A stretch of 48,219 nt of DNA. Source: an uncultured Kiritimatiellota bacterium. Lineage in GTDB: Bacteria > Verrucomicrobiota > Kiritimatiellia > RFP12 > UBA1067. Shown piece after piece: positions 33,987-41,680 of the stretch; positions within the stretch are counted from its first letter, which is position 1; each line of letters starts with the position of its first letter. Below the pieces are notes generated by a model. That model was not told the DNA's origin and did no database searches. It saw only the letters and a list, made by a program, of their open reading frames with translations. The stretch covers positions 1-48,219 of the forward strand of contig CAKULV010000022.1 of the NCBI GenBank assembly GCA_934667425.1, read 5' to 3'. The translations under genes were made by a program, and so were the position numbers.

Positions 33987-34402
33987 TGATTCTACTTTCT
34001 ATAAAGCAAGTCTATTGCGACTTGATATTAAATGGAACTAAACGATTCGAGTTCCGTAAAAGGCTGCCGAATGGTCTCCAGAAGGGAGACGAGGTAGCCA
34101 TATATTGCACACGCCCTGTTTCGAGAGTTGTAGCCTATTTCAGAATTGCCGATGTCATTAAGGCAACACGGCAGAGCCTTTGGAGGCAGACGCGTCATGC
34201 GGCTGGCATCAGTTATGAAGCATTTATGCGCTATTTTGATGCTACGCAACAAGCGAACGCAATCAAGATTGGAAAACTCCATGTGCTGAATACGCCTTTG
34301 TCGCTTGCGCGACTTCGTAGAAACAAAACTCCGCCACAATGCTTTCTCTATTTGACTGAATCTCAGTCCGAGAAGGTGAGAGAAAATGCACGGCATCACT
34401 AA
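33983..34402 (+). CDS. ASCH-domain protein
   Basis: 139 residues, a single ASCH domain of the PUA superfamily: LLSIKQVYCDLILNGTKRFEFRKR at the N-terminus, GDEVAIYCTRPVSRVVAYFRI in the core. ASCH domains are proposed to bind RNA or act in RNA modification. It starts at 33983 (or at the second ATG, 33986) and overlaps the PIN-GNAT gene by 4 bp, so the two proteins are made together and may form a complex. Confidence 0.88.
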   Translation: MMILLSIKQVYCDLILNGTKRFEFRKRLPNGLQKGDEVAIYCTRPVSRVVAYFRIADVIKATRQSLWRQTRHAAGISYEAFMRYFDATQQANAIKIGKLHVLNTPLSLARLRRNKTPPQCFLYLTESQSEKVRENARHH

Positions 34403-34426
34403 AGTGTACGCGAGGTCATTTGATTT

Positions 34427-35422
34427 ATGACATCAACGATTTCGGTTCCATTAAGCCTCGATGAAAAAGGCTTCATAGACAGGTCTTGCCCGAAGTGTTC
34501 TTACCGATTTAAGGTGAAGGATTCCTGCTGGCCGAAGTCCAAGATGGGGGGACTGCCCTGGGCAAGAACTATCGCATATGCGTTCTGCCCAATGTGCGGA
34601 CACAAGGCGGCATCTGACAATTGGCACACACCAGAGCAGATTAAGGCCGCAGAGAGAATCGCTCTGGAAAAGGCAAAGCAACAGGTGCTTTCTCAAATTG
34701 ACAAGTCGTTTGCGCAGCTTTCCCGATCTTTTTCTCACAATCCATTCATCAAAATGGAATACAGACCGTCTTTTTCGTATCGGCATATAAACACACGGAC
34801 ACCGTTCGACAGGGCATTGGAGCGCAATATAGTATGTTCAAAATGCAATGCATCATACGCGGTTGTTGGATCAGCATTCTTTTGTCCAGTGTGCGGGGAG
34901 AACACGGTCGTGGCATCGTTCGCAAGCGCAATGTCGAATATCAGCAAGGCACTTGATGCGCTACCTGCGGCAAAGAAAGTATTTGAAGAATCTGGCGGCA
35001 TTGATTTTGCCAATGACCAGATCCGTCATCTAACAGAAAGGTCGGTCGGGGACATCATTTCAACCTTTCAATCGTTCGCATTAAGATTGTACGAAGATCT
35101 TGGTGGGCATGGGGCAAGGCCGAATGACTTTCAGAGGCTAAACAGGGGAAGTGAATTATTTGAAGAGCTGACCGGCAAAGCATACTCAGAATGGGTGACA
35201 ACGGATCAATTGATATTCATGACTCTCATGTTTCAGCGGCGACACCTTCTTGAACACAACAATGGATTGGTTGATCAGCGGTATCTTGATCAGACCAATG
35301 ACCGTGGATACAAGATAGGCGAACGGATTGTTGTTCGTGTTGATGATGTTCGGAAGCTTCAGTCCATTACTCTTGCCGTTGGCAACGGACTGCTATCACA
35401 ACTTCATGCCGCTAAAACATAA
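34427..35422 (+). CDS. Double zinc-ribbon protein with HEPN-like C-terminal motif
   Basis: 331 residues. Two zinc ribbons: Cys21/24 with Cys54/57, and Cys137/140 with Cys153/156. The C-terminal 130 residues are helical and contain RHLLEHNNGLVDQRYLDQT with Arg272 and His277, the R-x4-H pattern of HEPN ribonucleases. GAGG precedes the ATG and the gap from the ASCH gene is 24 bp. It is the last gene of the plus-strand island block. A ribonuclease or RNA-binding effector is plausible; this is inference, because R-x4-H is short. Confidence 0.7.
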   Translation: MTSTISVPLSLDEKGFIDRSCPKCSYRFKVKDSCWPKSKMGGLPWARTIAYAFCPMCGHKAASDNWHTPEQIKAAERIALEKAKQQVLSQIDKSFAQLSRSFSHNPFIKMEYRPSFSYRHINTRTPFDRALERNIVCSKCNASYAVVGSAFFCPVCGENTVVASFASAMSNISKALDALPAAKKVFEESGGIDFANDQIRHLTERSVGDIISTFQSFALRLYEDLGGHGARPNDFQRLNRGSELFEELTGKAYSEWVTTDQLIFMTLMFQRRHLLEHNNGLVDQRYLDQTNDRGYKIGERIVVRVDDVRKLQSITLAVGNGLLSQLHAAKT

Positions 35423-35485
35423 GTCACTGTACGATGCCCATTGGCAGTCTTTTGTCTCGGACTAAACCACCTGCCGCACCCTAAA

Positions 35486-35502
35486 CGAACCCCCGTCCGA
35501 AA
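35486..35502 (+). repeat. Partial copy of the ssrA T-arm, probable attachment-site scar
   Basis: CGAACCCCCGTCCGAAA matches CGAACCCCTGTCCGAAA in ssrA (35786-35802) at 16 of 17 bases, same orientation, exactly 300 bp apart. Confidence 0.6.
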
Positions 35503-35684
35503 GTCGGGGGAGTTTCGGACTAACCTCACCCAAACCCTTGTAAAATGGGGGTTTGAGCAAGTCCGAAACTTTCGGACTACCACTTCGGACTAAAATAGGG
35601 AAAGGTTCGTTTTAGGAACCACAGGTGTCTGCGCGGTCGCAACGCAGTCCCTATTTGCACACGCCCACGCGCCCACGCGATAGC

Positions 35685-35712
35685 AAAAAGCCCCCGTTTT
35701 ATTGGGGGTTTC
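35685..35712 (-). terminator. Intrinsic terminator of ssrA
   Basis: On the minus strand AAACCCCC, loop AATAAAAC, GGGGGCTTTTT: a 5-bp GC stem with a T-run, 55 nt after the tmRNA 3' end. It could also act on transcripts from the left. Confidence 0.75.
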
Positions 35713-35766
35713 TCGCTTGGATTTGTTAGCCCGAAGTTTCGGACTAAATGCTTGTCCCTATTTTTA

Positions 35767-36121
35767 TGGTGGAGGTGAGGGGAGTCGAACCCCTGTCCGA
35801 AATGGAATCAACCAAACTTCTACGCGTGTAGCCGACCATTAATCTCGAAACGGGTATGCCGATAGGCGGGCTTATCCCGAATCATCCGCTCGGTTGTACG
35901 GGCCGCCGGCGCGCGAGCGGAGCGCTCCGGGGCAAGTCCTGCTGGATGATGTCGCATCGGCTCAGCAGGCGTCGGCCGGGCGACATGCGGGCTATAAGTT
36001 AGGCCGCGAGAGCGTAATCGTTGTTCGCAATTACTGTTTTTCCCGTTTTTTAACGAGGCCAACGAGAATCCTCGACGCGCGATCTGACCTCAACGCACCC
36101 CGTCGAAACCGGATCACCCCC
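35767..36121 (-). ncRNA. ssrA: Transfer-messenger RNA
   Basis: tmRNA of 355 nt that frees stalled ribosomes. The 5' end GGGGGTGATCC and the 3' end CACCTCCACCA form a 7-bp acceptor stem (one G-U pair), and the T-arm GGGGTTCGACTCCCC is intact, with CCA encoded. The tag frame at 36028-35999 encodes ANNDYALAA then TAA, ending in the usual YALAA proteolysis signal. It is expressed from the TGGTATAAT at 36146-36154. The 3' part is the border of the island. Confidence 0.97.
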
Positions 36122-36145
36122 AATATCACTTACTATGATGCGCGT

Positions 36146-36154
36146 ATTATACCA
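36146..36154 (-). promoter_or_regulatory. Extended -10 promoter (TGGTATAAT) of ssrA
   Basis: Perfect TGGTATAAT, giving a predicted start about 18 nt before the mature tmRNA 5' end. Confidence 0.65.
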
Positions 36155-36165
36155 TAAAAAATCGG

Positions 36166-37092
36166 CTACGCCCGCTGCTCATTGGCCAAAAGTGCGCCGT
36201 GTCCGACCTTCCGGCGCCTGTATTCAGTCGGAGAGAACCCCAACAGCTTGGCAAAGCGGTGCGAAAAGGCGAAAAGCGACTCGAATCCGGTCATTTCAGC
36301 AATCGTCCCCACGGGAAGATCCGTCTCGCGCAGAAGCCGTCCGGCACGGACGAGACGTGCCCTCATCTGATATTTCTTCGGGGAGAGACCTGTGGCCCTT
36401 CGGAAAAGATCCCGCAGTCGCGAAAGGCTCATTCCCGCAAGCCGTGCCGCATCGGCCACCTGGCACGAGGAAGAGAGATCCGACACAAGCGCCTGGCGCA
36501 TCTTTTCAACCGCACGTGCCGCAGCGGTATCGGCATCACCCTTCTGCCAAAGCGCCAAAGTCTCCGCCACCACCCTATGTGCGGCAGCATCCACAAGCCA
36601 GCGTGAGCCACGACGCTCCGATGCCGCGATATCGAACAAGTCCCGAAATGCCTCCGTGACAGACACCGCCGAAGGGAACATCCTCATCGGCGATTCCGGC
36701 GCGATCCCGGCCTCCGCAAGCAACGGCAGCACCGCACGAGGATCGAGTTCCATCCATTCCTCGTTCCATCCAGTCTCATCGTCATACCGATAGAAATGGT
36801 TGACTCCCGGAAACACAAAGAAGATCGAGTTGGCCGGAACGGGGAGCTCCCCTGTCGCCTCGGAACGAAATGCGCCGTGGCCAGATGAGATGTGCACGAG
36901 TACAAGGCTCTCAAGCGTGCGTCCGCTCTTCGACGAGAACCGGTGTCTTGACGGATGCCGCCTGAGGAAGCCCGAATAATCGAGCTTCGGGGCGCATTGG
37001 TTGTACCCAAGCGACATTACGCCGAAAGTGCATCCCAAGGCCGCATTGCGCGGCTCGTAGTACCTTGAGAAGTATACGTCCTTAGATGCCAT
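36166..37092 (-). CDS. AraC-family transcriptional regulator
   Basis: 308 residues. An N-terminal cupin-like ligand domain (about 20-170, with PANSIFFVFPGVNHFYR) and a C-terminal double helix-turn-helix (about 200-300; AARLAGMSLSRLRDLFRRATG and the MTGFESLFAFSHRFAKLLGFSP signature). Such proteins with FPGVNHFYRYD-type sensors usually respond to sugars. It starts 11 bp after the small membrane protein gene and may be cotranscribed with the metal ATPase operon, though a sugar regulator there would be odd. No Shine-Dalgarno is evident before the ATG. Confidence 0.88.
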   Translation of the reverse strand: MASKDVYFSRYYEPRNAALGCTFGVMSLGYNQCAPKLDYSGFLRRHPSRHRFSSKSGRTLESLVLVHISSGHGAFRSEATGELPVPANSIFFVFPGVNHFYRYDDETGWNEEWMELDPRAVLPLLAEAGIAPESPMRMFPSAVSVTEAFRDLFDIAASERRGSRWLVDAAAHRVVAETLALWQKGDADTAAARAVEKMRQALVSDLSSSCQVADAARLAGMSLSRLRDLFRRATGLSPKKYQMRARLVRAGRLLRETDLPVGTIAEMTGFESLFAFSHRFAKLLGFSPTEYRRRKVGHGALLANEQRA

Positions 37093-37103
37093 CAAAGCAC
37101 GAC

Positions 37104-37370
37104 TCAGTTCGCCGCCTTCTCGGCTGCGGCTGTTGCCTTGGCTGCGACTTCGCGCTCGGCGAGCACATCCTCGACCCGCTCCTTGAGCGTAGCGAGCTCC
37201 TCGATGCTCATGGAGGCGAGTGGCTTATCCTCGCGCACGGGGATGTTCATGCCGTGGGAGCGGAGGAACTGGTCCACCTTGTCGCGGTTTTTCTGGTAGA
37301 GATAGAAACCAGCGGCGGCAACGCCAATGCCGACGGCGGCTCCGACGAGATGATCTGTTGTTATTGCCAT
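37104..37370 (-). CDS. Small single-membrane-span protein of the metal ATPase operon
   Basis: 88 residues. One hydrophobic N-terminal stretch (HLVGAAVGIGVAAAGFYLY) followed by a charged part (VREDKPLASMSIEELATLKERVEDVLAERE) that is helical and could form a coiled coil. Reminiscent of small proteins encoded beside HMA_2/P-type ATPase genes, but I do not recognise the family with certainty. Good GGAAAGGAAAT site. An extended -10 (TGATATACT) at 37422-37430 could give it its own start. Confidence 0.7.
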   Translation of the reverse strand: MAITTDHLVGAAVGIGVAAAGFYLYQKNRDKVDQFLRSHGMNIPVREDKPLASMSIEELATLKERVEDVLAEREVAAKATAAAEKAAN

Positions 37371-37421
37371 ATCTATTTCCTTTCCTTGAAAGTTCGGCCG
37401 ATTCATCGGAATCAGGCGCGT

Positions 37422-37430
37422 AGTATATCA
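37422..37430 (-). promoter_or_regulatory. Possible internal extended -10 promoter (TGATATACT)
   Basis: Minus strand, overlaps the stop region of the P-type ATPase gene, 52 bp before the small protein gene. Confidence 0.35.
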
Positions 37431-39641
37431 TTTTTTCGTTTCATGCATATCGTAGAAGAATATCCTCAGCGAATTTCCAACTACGAGAATGGTGCTTGCG
37501 TTGTGCATCACGGCGCCGACGATCACCGGGATAAGCCCAAGCCCGCCAAGCAGAAGGCCAACGGTGTTGACGCCTACGGACACGAAGAAGTTCTGCCTGA
37601 TCACGTCCATCGTGTAGTGGGCCAGGCCATATGTCGCCGGAAGAAGCATGGCATTGTCGCCGGCTATCGTGATGTCAGCCGCCTCCATCGCCACGTCGGT
37701 GCGCGTCTTCCCCAACGCGATGCCCACATCCGCGTACGCAAGCCCGGGGGCGTCGTTGATGCCGTCACCGACCATCACGACCCCATTGCCGCCCGCCTGC
37801 AGCCGCAGGATCACCTTGGCCTTGTCCTCCGGCATCAGCTCCGACTCGAACCCGTCCAGGCCAAGCCTGCGGGCAACGACGTCGGCCTGCTGCTCCTGGT
37901 CGCCGGTAAGCAGGAGTATGTCGTCCACGCCAGAGAACCGGAGACGGTTGAGCGCCTTCTTCATGTTTTCGCGCAACGGATCCCTTATGCCGATAAGCCC
38001 CACGATCTCCGTGCCGCGCGCGACGTAGATGACGCTTTCGCCGTTCGCGAAGAGCTTTGAAGCCTGGTCGCGCATCGGGTGCGTGTGGATGCCAGCCTCG
38101 TTGAGGAAGCGCTTCGACCCTACGCGCACGACCGCTCGGCCCACCTTTGTCCATACACCCTTTCCGACAACCGTGTGTATCTCCTGGTGGCGCGGTATCT
38201 TTCCGCCGATCCGCTGAAGCTGCGCGAGGATCGCGTTCGCCATCGGATGCCGGCTCGTCTCCTCCGCCGCAGCCGCCAGCGCAAGCACCTCGTCCCGCGA
38301 ATAGTCGGCAGACACCGTGGCAATGGACGTCACACGGGGTTTCCCTTCCGTAAGAGTGCCTGTCTTGTCGAGAATCAGCGTATCCGCCTCCGTGAGGGAC
38401 TGCAGGGACCCCCCACCCTTGATGAGCACTCCGTTTCGCGCGGCGGTCGATATGGCTGCGGAGAGCGCCGCCGCCGTCGAAAGGCGGATTCCGCACGAGT
38501 AGTCGATGACAAGCATGTTCAACGCCCGGTTCACGTCCCGCGTGCCGAGAAAAACCGCCAGGGCGAGCGTGATGTTCACGGGCACGAGCGCGGACGAGAA
38601 ACGGTCGGCATACGTCTGGATCTCGGCCTTCTTCCCCTCCGCATCCTCCACCATCCTGATGATGCGCGAAACGGCCGTCCCCTCGCCCACCGACTCAACG
38701 CGCACCGTTGCCGTGCCATCGACGGCAAGCGTGCCGGCATAGACCTTGCCGCCGGACTCGCGTGGAACCGGGCCGAACTCGCCCGTGATGGACGACTGAT
38801 CCACCAGCAGCCTTCCCGCGGCGATCTCGCCATCGGCCACGATCTTCTCACCCGTATGAACGACAATGAAGCACCCCGGATGGAGAGCGGATACCGGCAC
38901 CCTCTTCAGGGGCGACCCCGGCTCGCCGCTTTCCGAAAGCCAAGCCTCTTCGCCATCTACCGACAGCATGTCGCGAATCGCATTGCGAGTCTGATCCATC
39001 GTGTAGGCCGTGAGTGATTCGGCAAGGTCATGCAGGAGGAGGACGGTTAGCGCGGAGCCGGCCCGCCCTGACGCGACACTTGAGACTATGGCGAGGGAAC
39101 TCAATGTATCGGCGTTCGGCAGAAACGTCCGCGCAATGGCCCCAAGCCCGCTCTTGAATATTGGGGCGGCAAGCGCAAGCGCACCAAACCCGGTCGGCGT
39201 GAATATCCTCCCGACGATCGTCGCCGGGACCGCCCGCCTGAACAGCCACGACCCGACAAGCAGCGTACCCGCAATGCCAGCCCTCGTCAGCATCGTAGAA
39301 AGCTTCTCCTCGTGAAGGTCGCGCTCCTGCACGCGCAGGTGGTTGCGCTCCTCGCGCTCCTTCCTCAAGGCGCTCAGCGAATGGATCTGTATGAGGCTCT
39401 CAACGGACTCCAGAAGTTCCTCTTCGCCAGTCGCCTCCGGGTCGTACGTGAGCACAACGCTCAATGCGGCGCAGTTCATGCGCTGCGAACGCACGCCCCG
39501 CAACTGCGAAAAATGGTCTTCGAGATCCGTCTGCTCGGCCGACAGGTACCTGACGGCCCGGCAGACGATCCGCACCCTCCCCGGAATGCGGTGCGCAAAC
39601 TGGCATTTCAGCAACGGAACCTGCGATGAACGAAACGACAT
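37428..39641 (-). CDS. P1B-type metal-transporting ATPase with SCG motif and N-terminal HMA_2-like domain
   Basis: 737 residues. An N-terminal HMA_2-like domain (residues about 10-95, HRIPGRVRIVCRAVRYL) precedes the ATPase. The actuator motif is SSITGEFGPV (about 283-292), the phosphorylation motif DKTGTLT (Asp425), the P1B marker His-Pro is in SRHPMANAIL and the hinge is GDGINDAPG. The metal-site motif in membrane helix 4 reads DYSCGIRLS (382-388) in place of CPC, as in the SCA-type group of these ATPases common in anaerobes. The transported metal is not settled by this motif. GGAGG precedes the ATG at 39641. Third gene of the HMA operon. Confidence 0.9.
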   Translation of the reverse strand: MSFRSSQVPLLKCQFAHRIPGRVRIVCRAVRYLSAEQTDLEDHFSQLRGVRSQRMNCAALSVVLTYDPEATGEEELLESVESLIQIHSLSALRKEREERNHLRVQERDLHEEKLSTMLTRAGIAGTLLVGSWLFRRAVPATIVGRIFTPTGFGALALAAPIFKSGLGAIARTFLPNADTLSSLAIVSSVASGRAGSALTVLLLHDLAESLTAYTMDQTRNAIRDMLSVDGEEAWLSESGEPGSPLKRVPVSALHPGCFIVVHTGEKIVADGEIAAGRLLVDQSSITGEFGPVPRESGGKVYAGTLAVDGTATVRVESVGEGTAVSRIIRMVEDAEGKKAEIQTYADRFSSALVPVNITLALAVFLGTRDVNRALNMLVIDYSCGIRLSTAAALSAAISTAARNGVLIKGGGSLQSLTEADTLILDKTGTLTEGKPRVTSIATVSADYSRDEVLALAAAAEETSRHPMANAILAQLQRIGGKIPRHQEIHTVVGKGVWTKVGRAVVRVGSKRFLNEAGIHTHPMRDQASKLFANGESVIYVARGTEIVGLIGIRDPLRENMKKALNRLRFSGVDDILLLTGDQEQQADVVARRLGLDGFESELMPEDKAKVILRLQAGGNGVVMVGDGINDAPGLAYADVGIALGKTRTDVAMEAADITIAGDNAMLLPATYGLAHYTMDVIRQNFFVSVGVNTVGLLLGGLGLIPVIVGAVMHNASTILVVGNSLRIFFYDMHETKK

Positions 39642-39666
39642 ATGACGTCCTCCCCCAAAAAATGCG

Positions 39667-40035
39667 CTATAGCGTAGCGATGAACCGTGCCGCCGCGGCG
39701 TCAACGCCCGCCTCGTCCGCCTCGTCTATGTCGCCGAGGCCGTTCAGGAACAGTATGAACGACTTCCATGCCGAATCGAGCCATGCGGTGATTTCGGCCT
39801 CGCACGTCTTCTGCTGATTGTAGCGGATCAGCAGGTTGCCGGTAAGGAGGCAGAGTTCTGCTCCGGTCACGCCGGGACGCTTCAGTATGCAGTCCTTGAA
39901 AAGTCCGGCGAACCGGCCTGCGAGGGCCGGATACTGCCGCACCCCATGGATGTTCACGCGTACGCGGCCGGGCAGCGAATGGACTATGCGTATGCCGCCA
40001 ACGCACTTAAGGTAAGCCTGAATCAGTGGATTCAT
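39667..40035 (-). CDS. HMA_2-like small protein
   Basis: 122 residues. The N-terminal part GGIRIVHSLPGRVRVNIHGVRQY is an HMA_2-type domain like those in the neighbours, with LLIRYNQQK as the last strand. It lacks the Cys pair of classical heavy-metal-associated domains. Probably a cytosolic metal or ion chaperone-like partner, or a regulator, of the P-type ATPase 25 bp downstream. No transmembrane segment. Confidence 0.78.
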   Translation of the reverse strand: MNPLIQAYLKCVGGIRIVHSLPGRVRVNIHGVRQYPALAGRFAGLFKDCILKRPGVTGAELCLLTGNLLIRYNQQKTCEAEITAWLDSAWKSFILFLNGLGDIDEADEAGVDAAAARFIATL

Positions 40036-40082
40036 AACGTTTAACTAACCTGAGATTGAGGACAAACGGAACCGGTGTTTGA

Positions 40083-40577
40083 TCAGCGGGACAGCGACCT
40101 GTGCAGCCACCAAAGCACCGCCAGCGGCGAGAACTTCGAGCCGCCCTTTCCAGCGATCCCACGCACGAACGTGAATATCAGAAGAACCGTCATCAGCGAC
40201 GGAAGGTCGAAAATGCCGCCGGAACGGCGCATCACCGCCTGATTCAGCGCGTAATGCACCGCCTGCAGTTCCCGCCCGACAAGCGATCGGTGGCCGCGCA
40301 ATGCAGCATCGAAGTCAAATCCGTGCGTGGATGCGGCAACGACAAGCGATGGGGACAGCTTGCCCGCATCGTAGCGTATGAGGGCGGTGCCGATAAGCGG
40401 ATTCACCGTCACGTCAATGATGCCATCGAGCCTCTTCAGGCGCACGGCGAACTCCTCCATCGCCTTCGGCCTATGGCGAAGGGACGGGATCCTGAGGCGC
40501 ATCCTGCCGGGAATCGAATGGACGGCCTCCAGCACACCGGAGAACGAAACGACACGATCTGTGGAATTGATCAACAT
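40083..40577 (-). CDS. HMA_2-like membrane protein, probably from a leaderless mRNA
   Basis: 164 residues. HMA_2 segment HSIPGRMRLRIPSLRHRPKAM and GTALIRYDAGK; then RSLVGRELQAVHYALNQAVMRR and a C-terminal membrane segment (LPSLMTVLLIFTFVRGIAG). First gene of the HMA-ATPase operon. The extended -10 TGGTACACT at 40585-40593 ends 7 nt before the ATG at 40577 and there is no Shine-Dalgarno, so the start codon is probably at the mRNA 5' end. In-frame codons further upstream would precede the promoter and are rejected. Confidence 0.8.
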   Translation of the reverse strand: MLINSTDRVVSFSGVLEAVHSIPGRMRLRIPSLRHRPKAMEEFAVRLKRLDGIIDVTVNPLIGTALIRYDAGKLSPSLVVAASTHGFDFDAALRGHRSLVGRELQAVHYALNQAVMRRSGGIFDLPSLMTVLLIFTFVRGIAGKGGSKFSPLAVLWWLHRSLSR

Positions 40578-40584
40578 GGCCAAT

Positions 40585-40593
40585 AGTGTACCA
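40585..40593 (-). promoter_or_regulatory. Extended -10 promoter (TGGTACACT) of the HMA/P1B ATPase operon
   Basis: 7 nt separate the hexamer from the ATG, which predicts leaderless transcription. Confidence 0.55.
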
Positions 40594-40753
40594 TGTCCCA
40601 CCGCCGCAGTCAATGAGGGTATACCTCCGATTGCGGAATGGCCCGCTACACGGAGACCCGTTAAGGTGAAGATGCGGTCACATCCGTACTTCTCGCACAG
40701 CTCCATCAGCGGGACGCAGGCGTAGGACCCGTCGGCCGAAGCGCGAAATCACA

Positions 40754-41680
40754 TCAGAATGAAACGCACACAGGTTCGACGCACGAGAGCGCACATATCA
40801 CCGGATAGGCGATCGCCGGGAGGAAAAGCACCGAATCGAACATGTCCAGAAGCCCTCCCATGCCCGCCGGCAGGAACACCGACGAGTCCTTGACCTCAAA
40901 CTCGCGCTTGAAGCGGCTCTCTATCAGGTCGCACACCGTCGCGACAAGCGCCATCACGGCGCCGCCTGCAACCACGGCAGGGTAGCTCAGCAGGTTCCAG
41001 AACCGCAGACTGTCGCCCCAGTTGAAATGACGCGCAACCGCAAGCATGCCTGCGGCGGTCACTGCGGAGAAGACCATCGAACCGGCCAGGCCCTCCCACG
41101 ATTTCTTCGGGGAGATCGATGGACACATCTTGTGCTTTCCGAAAGCCATGCCGAACGCGAACCCGCCGGTGTCCGAGAACTTAGCTATGGCTATCAGCGC
41201 GAAAAGCGTGTACAGTCCAACGCGAGACGACGGGGCATCGACGACGTCCACCCACGGACAGCATGTGAGCTGTACGGTAAGCAGAAAGAAGGACAGGAGG
41301 AAGGGCACGTACAGGAATCCCATCAGCGTGACGGCGATTGTGCCCACCGGATTCCTGTAGCGCGAGCTGAACAGCACAAGCAGGCAAAGCGCAACGAGGG
41401 AGAACAGCAGCAGCGGCGCACAGGAAAAGAAAAGGAGTGGCGCACACTTCGCATACCCCAGCACTCCGGCGGCGGCGATCCACGCCGCCCCCATCAACAG
41501 ACCGAACCAGGCGACAGGCTCGTACCTCCGCTTCGCCATCTGGTAGAACTCCAGCTGGGCGAACGCCGAAAGCACGAGGATGACCGGCATGATACCCGCA
41601 AGCGGACAATAGAGGAACATGCCGAGCACGATGGCTCCGACGCCCAGCCCGCACAGTGTGCGCTTCAGGATTGGATTCAT
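40754..41680 (-). CDS. cdsA: Phosphatidate cytidylyltransferase (CDP-diglyceride synthase)
   Basis: Makes CDP-diacylglycerol from phosphatidic acid and CTP, the branch point of phospholipid synthesis. 308 residues with about eight membrane segments. The family signature is at the C-terminus: ESRFKREFEVKDSS, then GGLLDMFDS. The start overlaps the purA stop (ATGA), so they are translationally coupled. Confidence 0.94.
   Translation of the reverse strand: MNPILKRTLCGLGVGAIVLGMFLYCPLAGIMPVILVLSAFAQLEFYQMAKRRYEPVAWFGLLMGAAWIAAAGVLGYAKCAPLLFFSCAPLLLFSLVALCLLVLFSSRYRNPVGTIAVTLMGFLYVPFLLSFFLLTVQLTCCPWVDVVDAPSSRVGLYTLFALIAIAKFSDTGGFAFGMAFGKHKMCPSISPKKSWEGLAGSMVFSAVTAAGMLAVARHFNWGDSLRFWNLLSYPAVVAGGAVMALVATVCDLIESRFKREFEVKDSSVFLPAGMGGLLDMFDSVLFLPAIAYPVICALSCVEPVCVSF

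Larger units (their letters stand above)
35455..35747 (+). repeat. Five dispersed TTTCGGACTA-type direct repeats
   Basis: Copies begin near 35455 (TCTCGGACTAAACC), 35513 (TTTCGGACTAACC), 35570 (TTTCGGACTACC), 35583 (CTTCGGACTAA) and 35737 (TTTCGGACTAA). Inverted copies occur at 35495 and 35560; the latter pairs with the 35570 copy as AGTCCGAAA-C-TTTCGGACT. The ssrA 3' part contains the same core, GTCCGAAA at 35795-35802. May be recombinase-binding sites. Confidence 0.75.
27077..35766. mobile_element. Genomic island next to the 3' end of ssrA
   Basis: Serine recombinase plus DUF2924, then a restriction-modification operon with RadC and the PIN/ASCH/zinc-ribbon genes. The plus-strand half is clearly more AT-rich and uses codons unlike its neighbours. 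It ends against ssrA, with a duplicated ssrA fragment at 35486-35502. The decayed genes at 25829-27057 probably belong to it too. The left border is not defined; the recombinase may not be the enzyme that used the ssrA site, because ssrA insertions are usually made by tyrosine integrases, and none is present. Confidence 0.55.
35423..35766. other. Gene-free stretch between the island and ssrA
   Basis: No coding frame. Holds five TTTCGGACTA-type direct repeats, a 9-bp inverted repeat (35560-35578), a hairpin CAAACCC/GGGTTTG (35531-35555), a C5/G5 hairpin at 35490-35510, an ssrA fragment copy and the ssrA terminator. Confidence 0.8.

Noticed and set aside
35455..35747. CRISPR array made of the TTTCGGACTA repeats
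   Set aside because: Repeats are about 10 bp, irregularly spaced and found in both orientations; no cas genes nearby.
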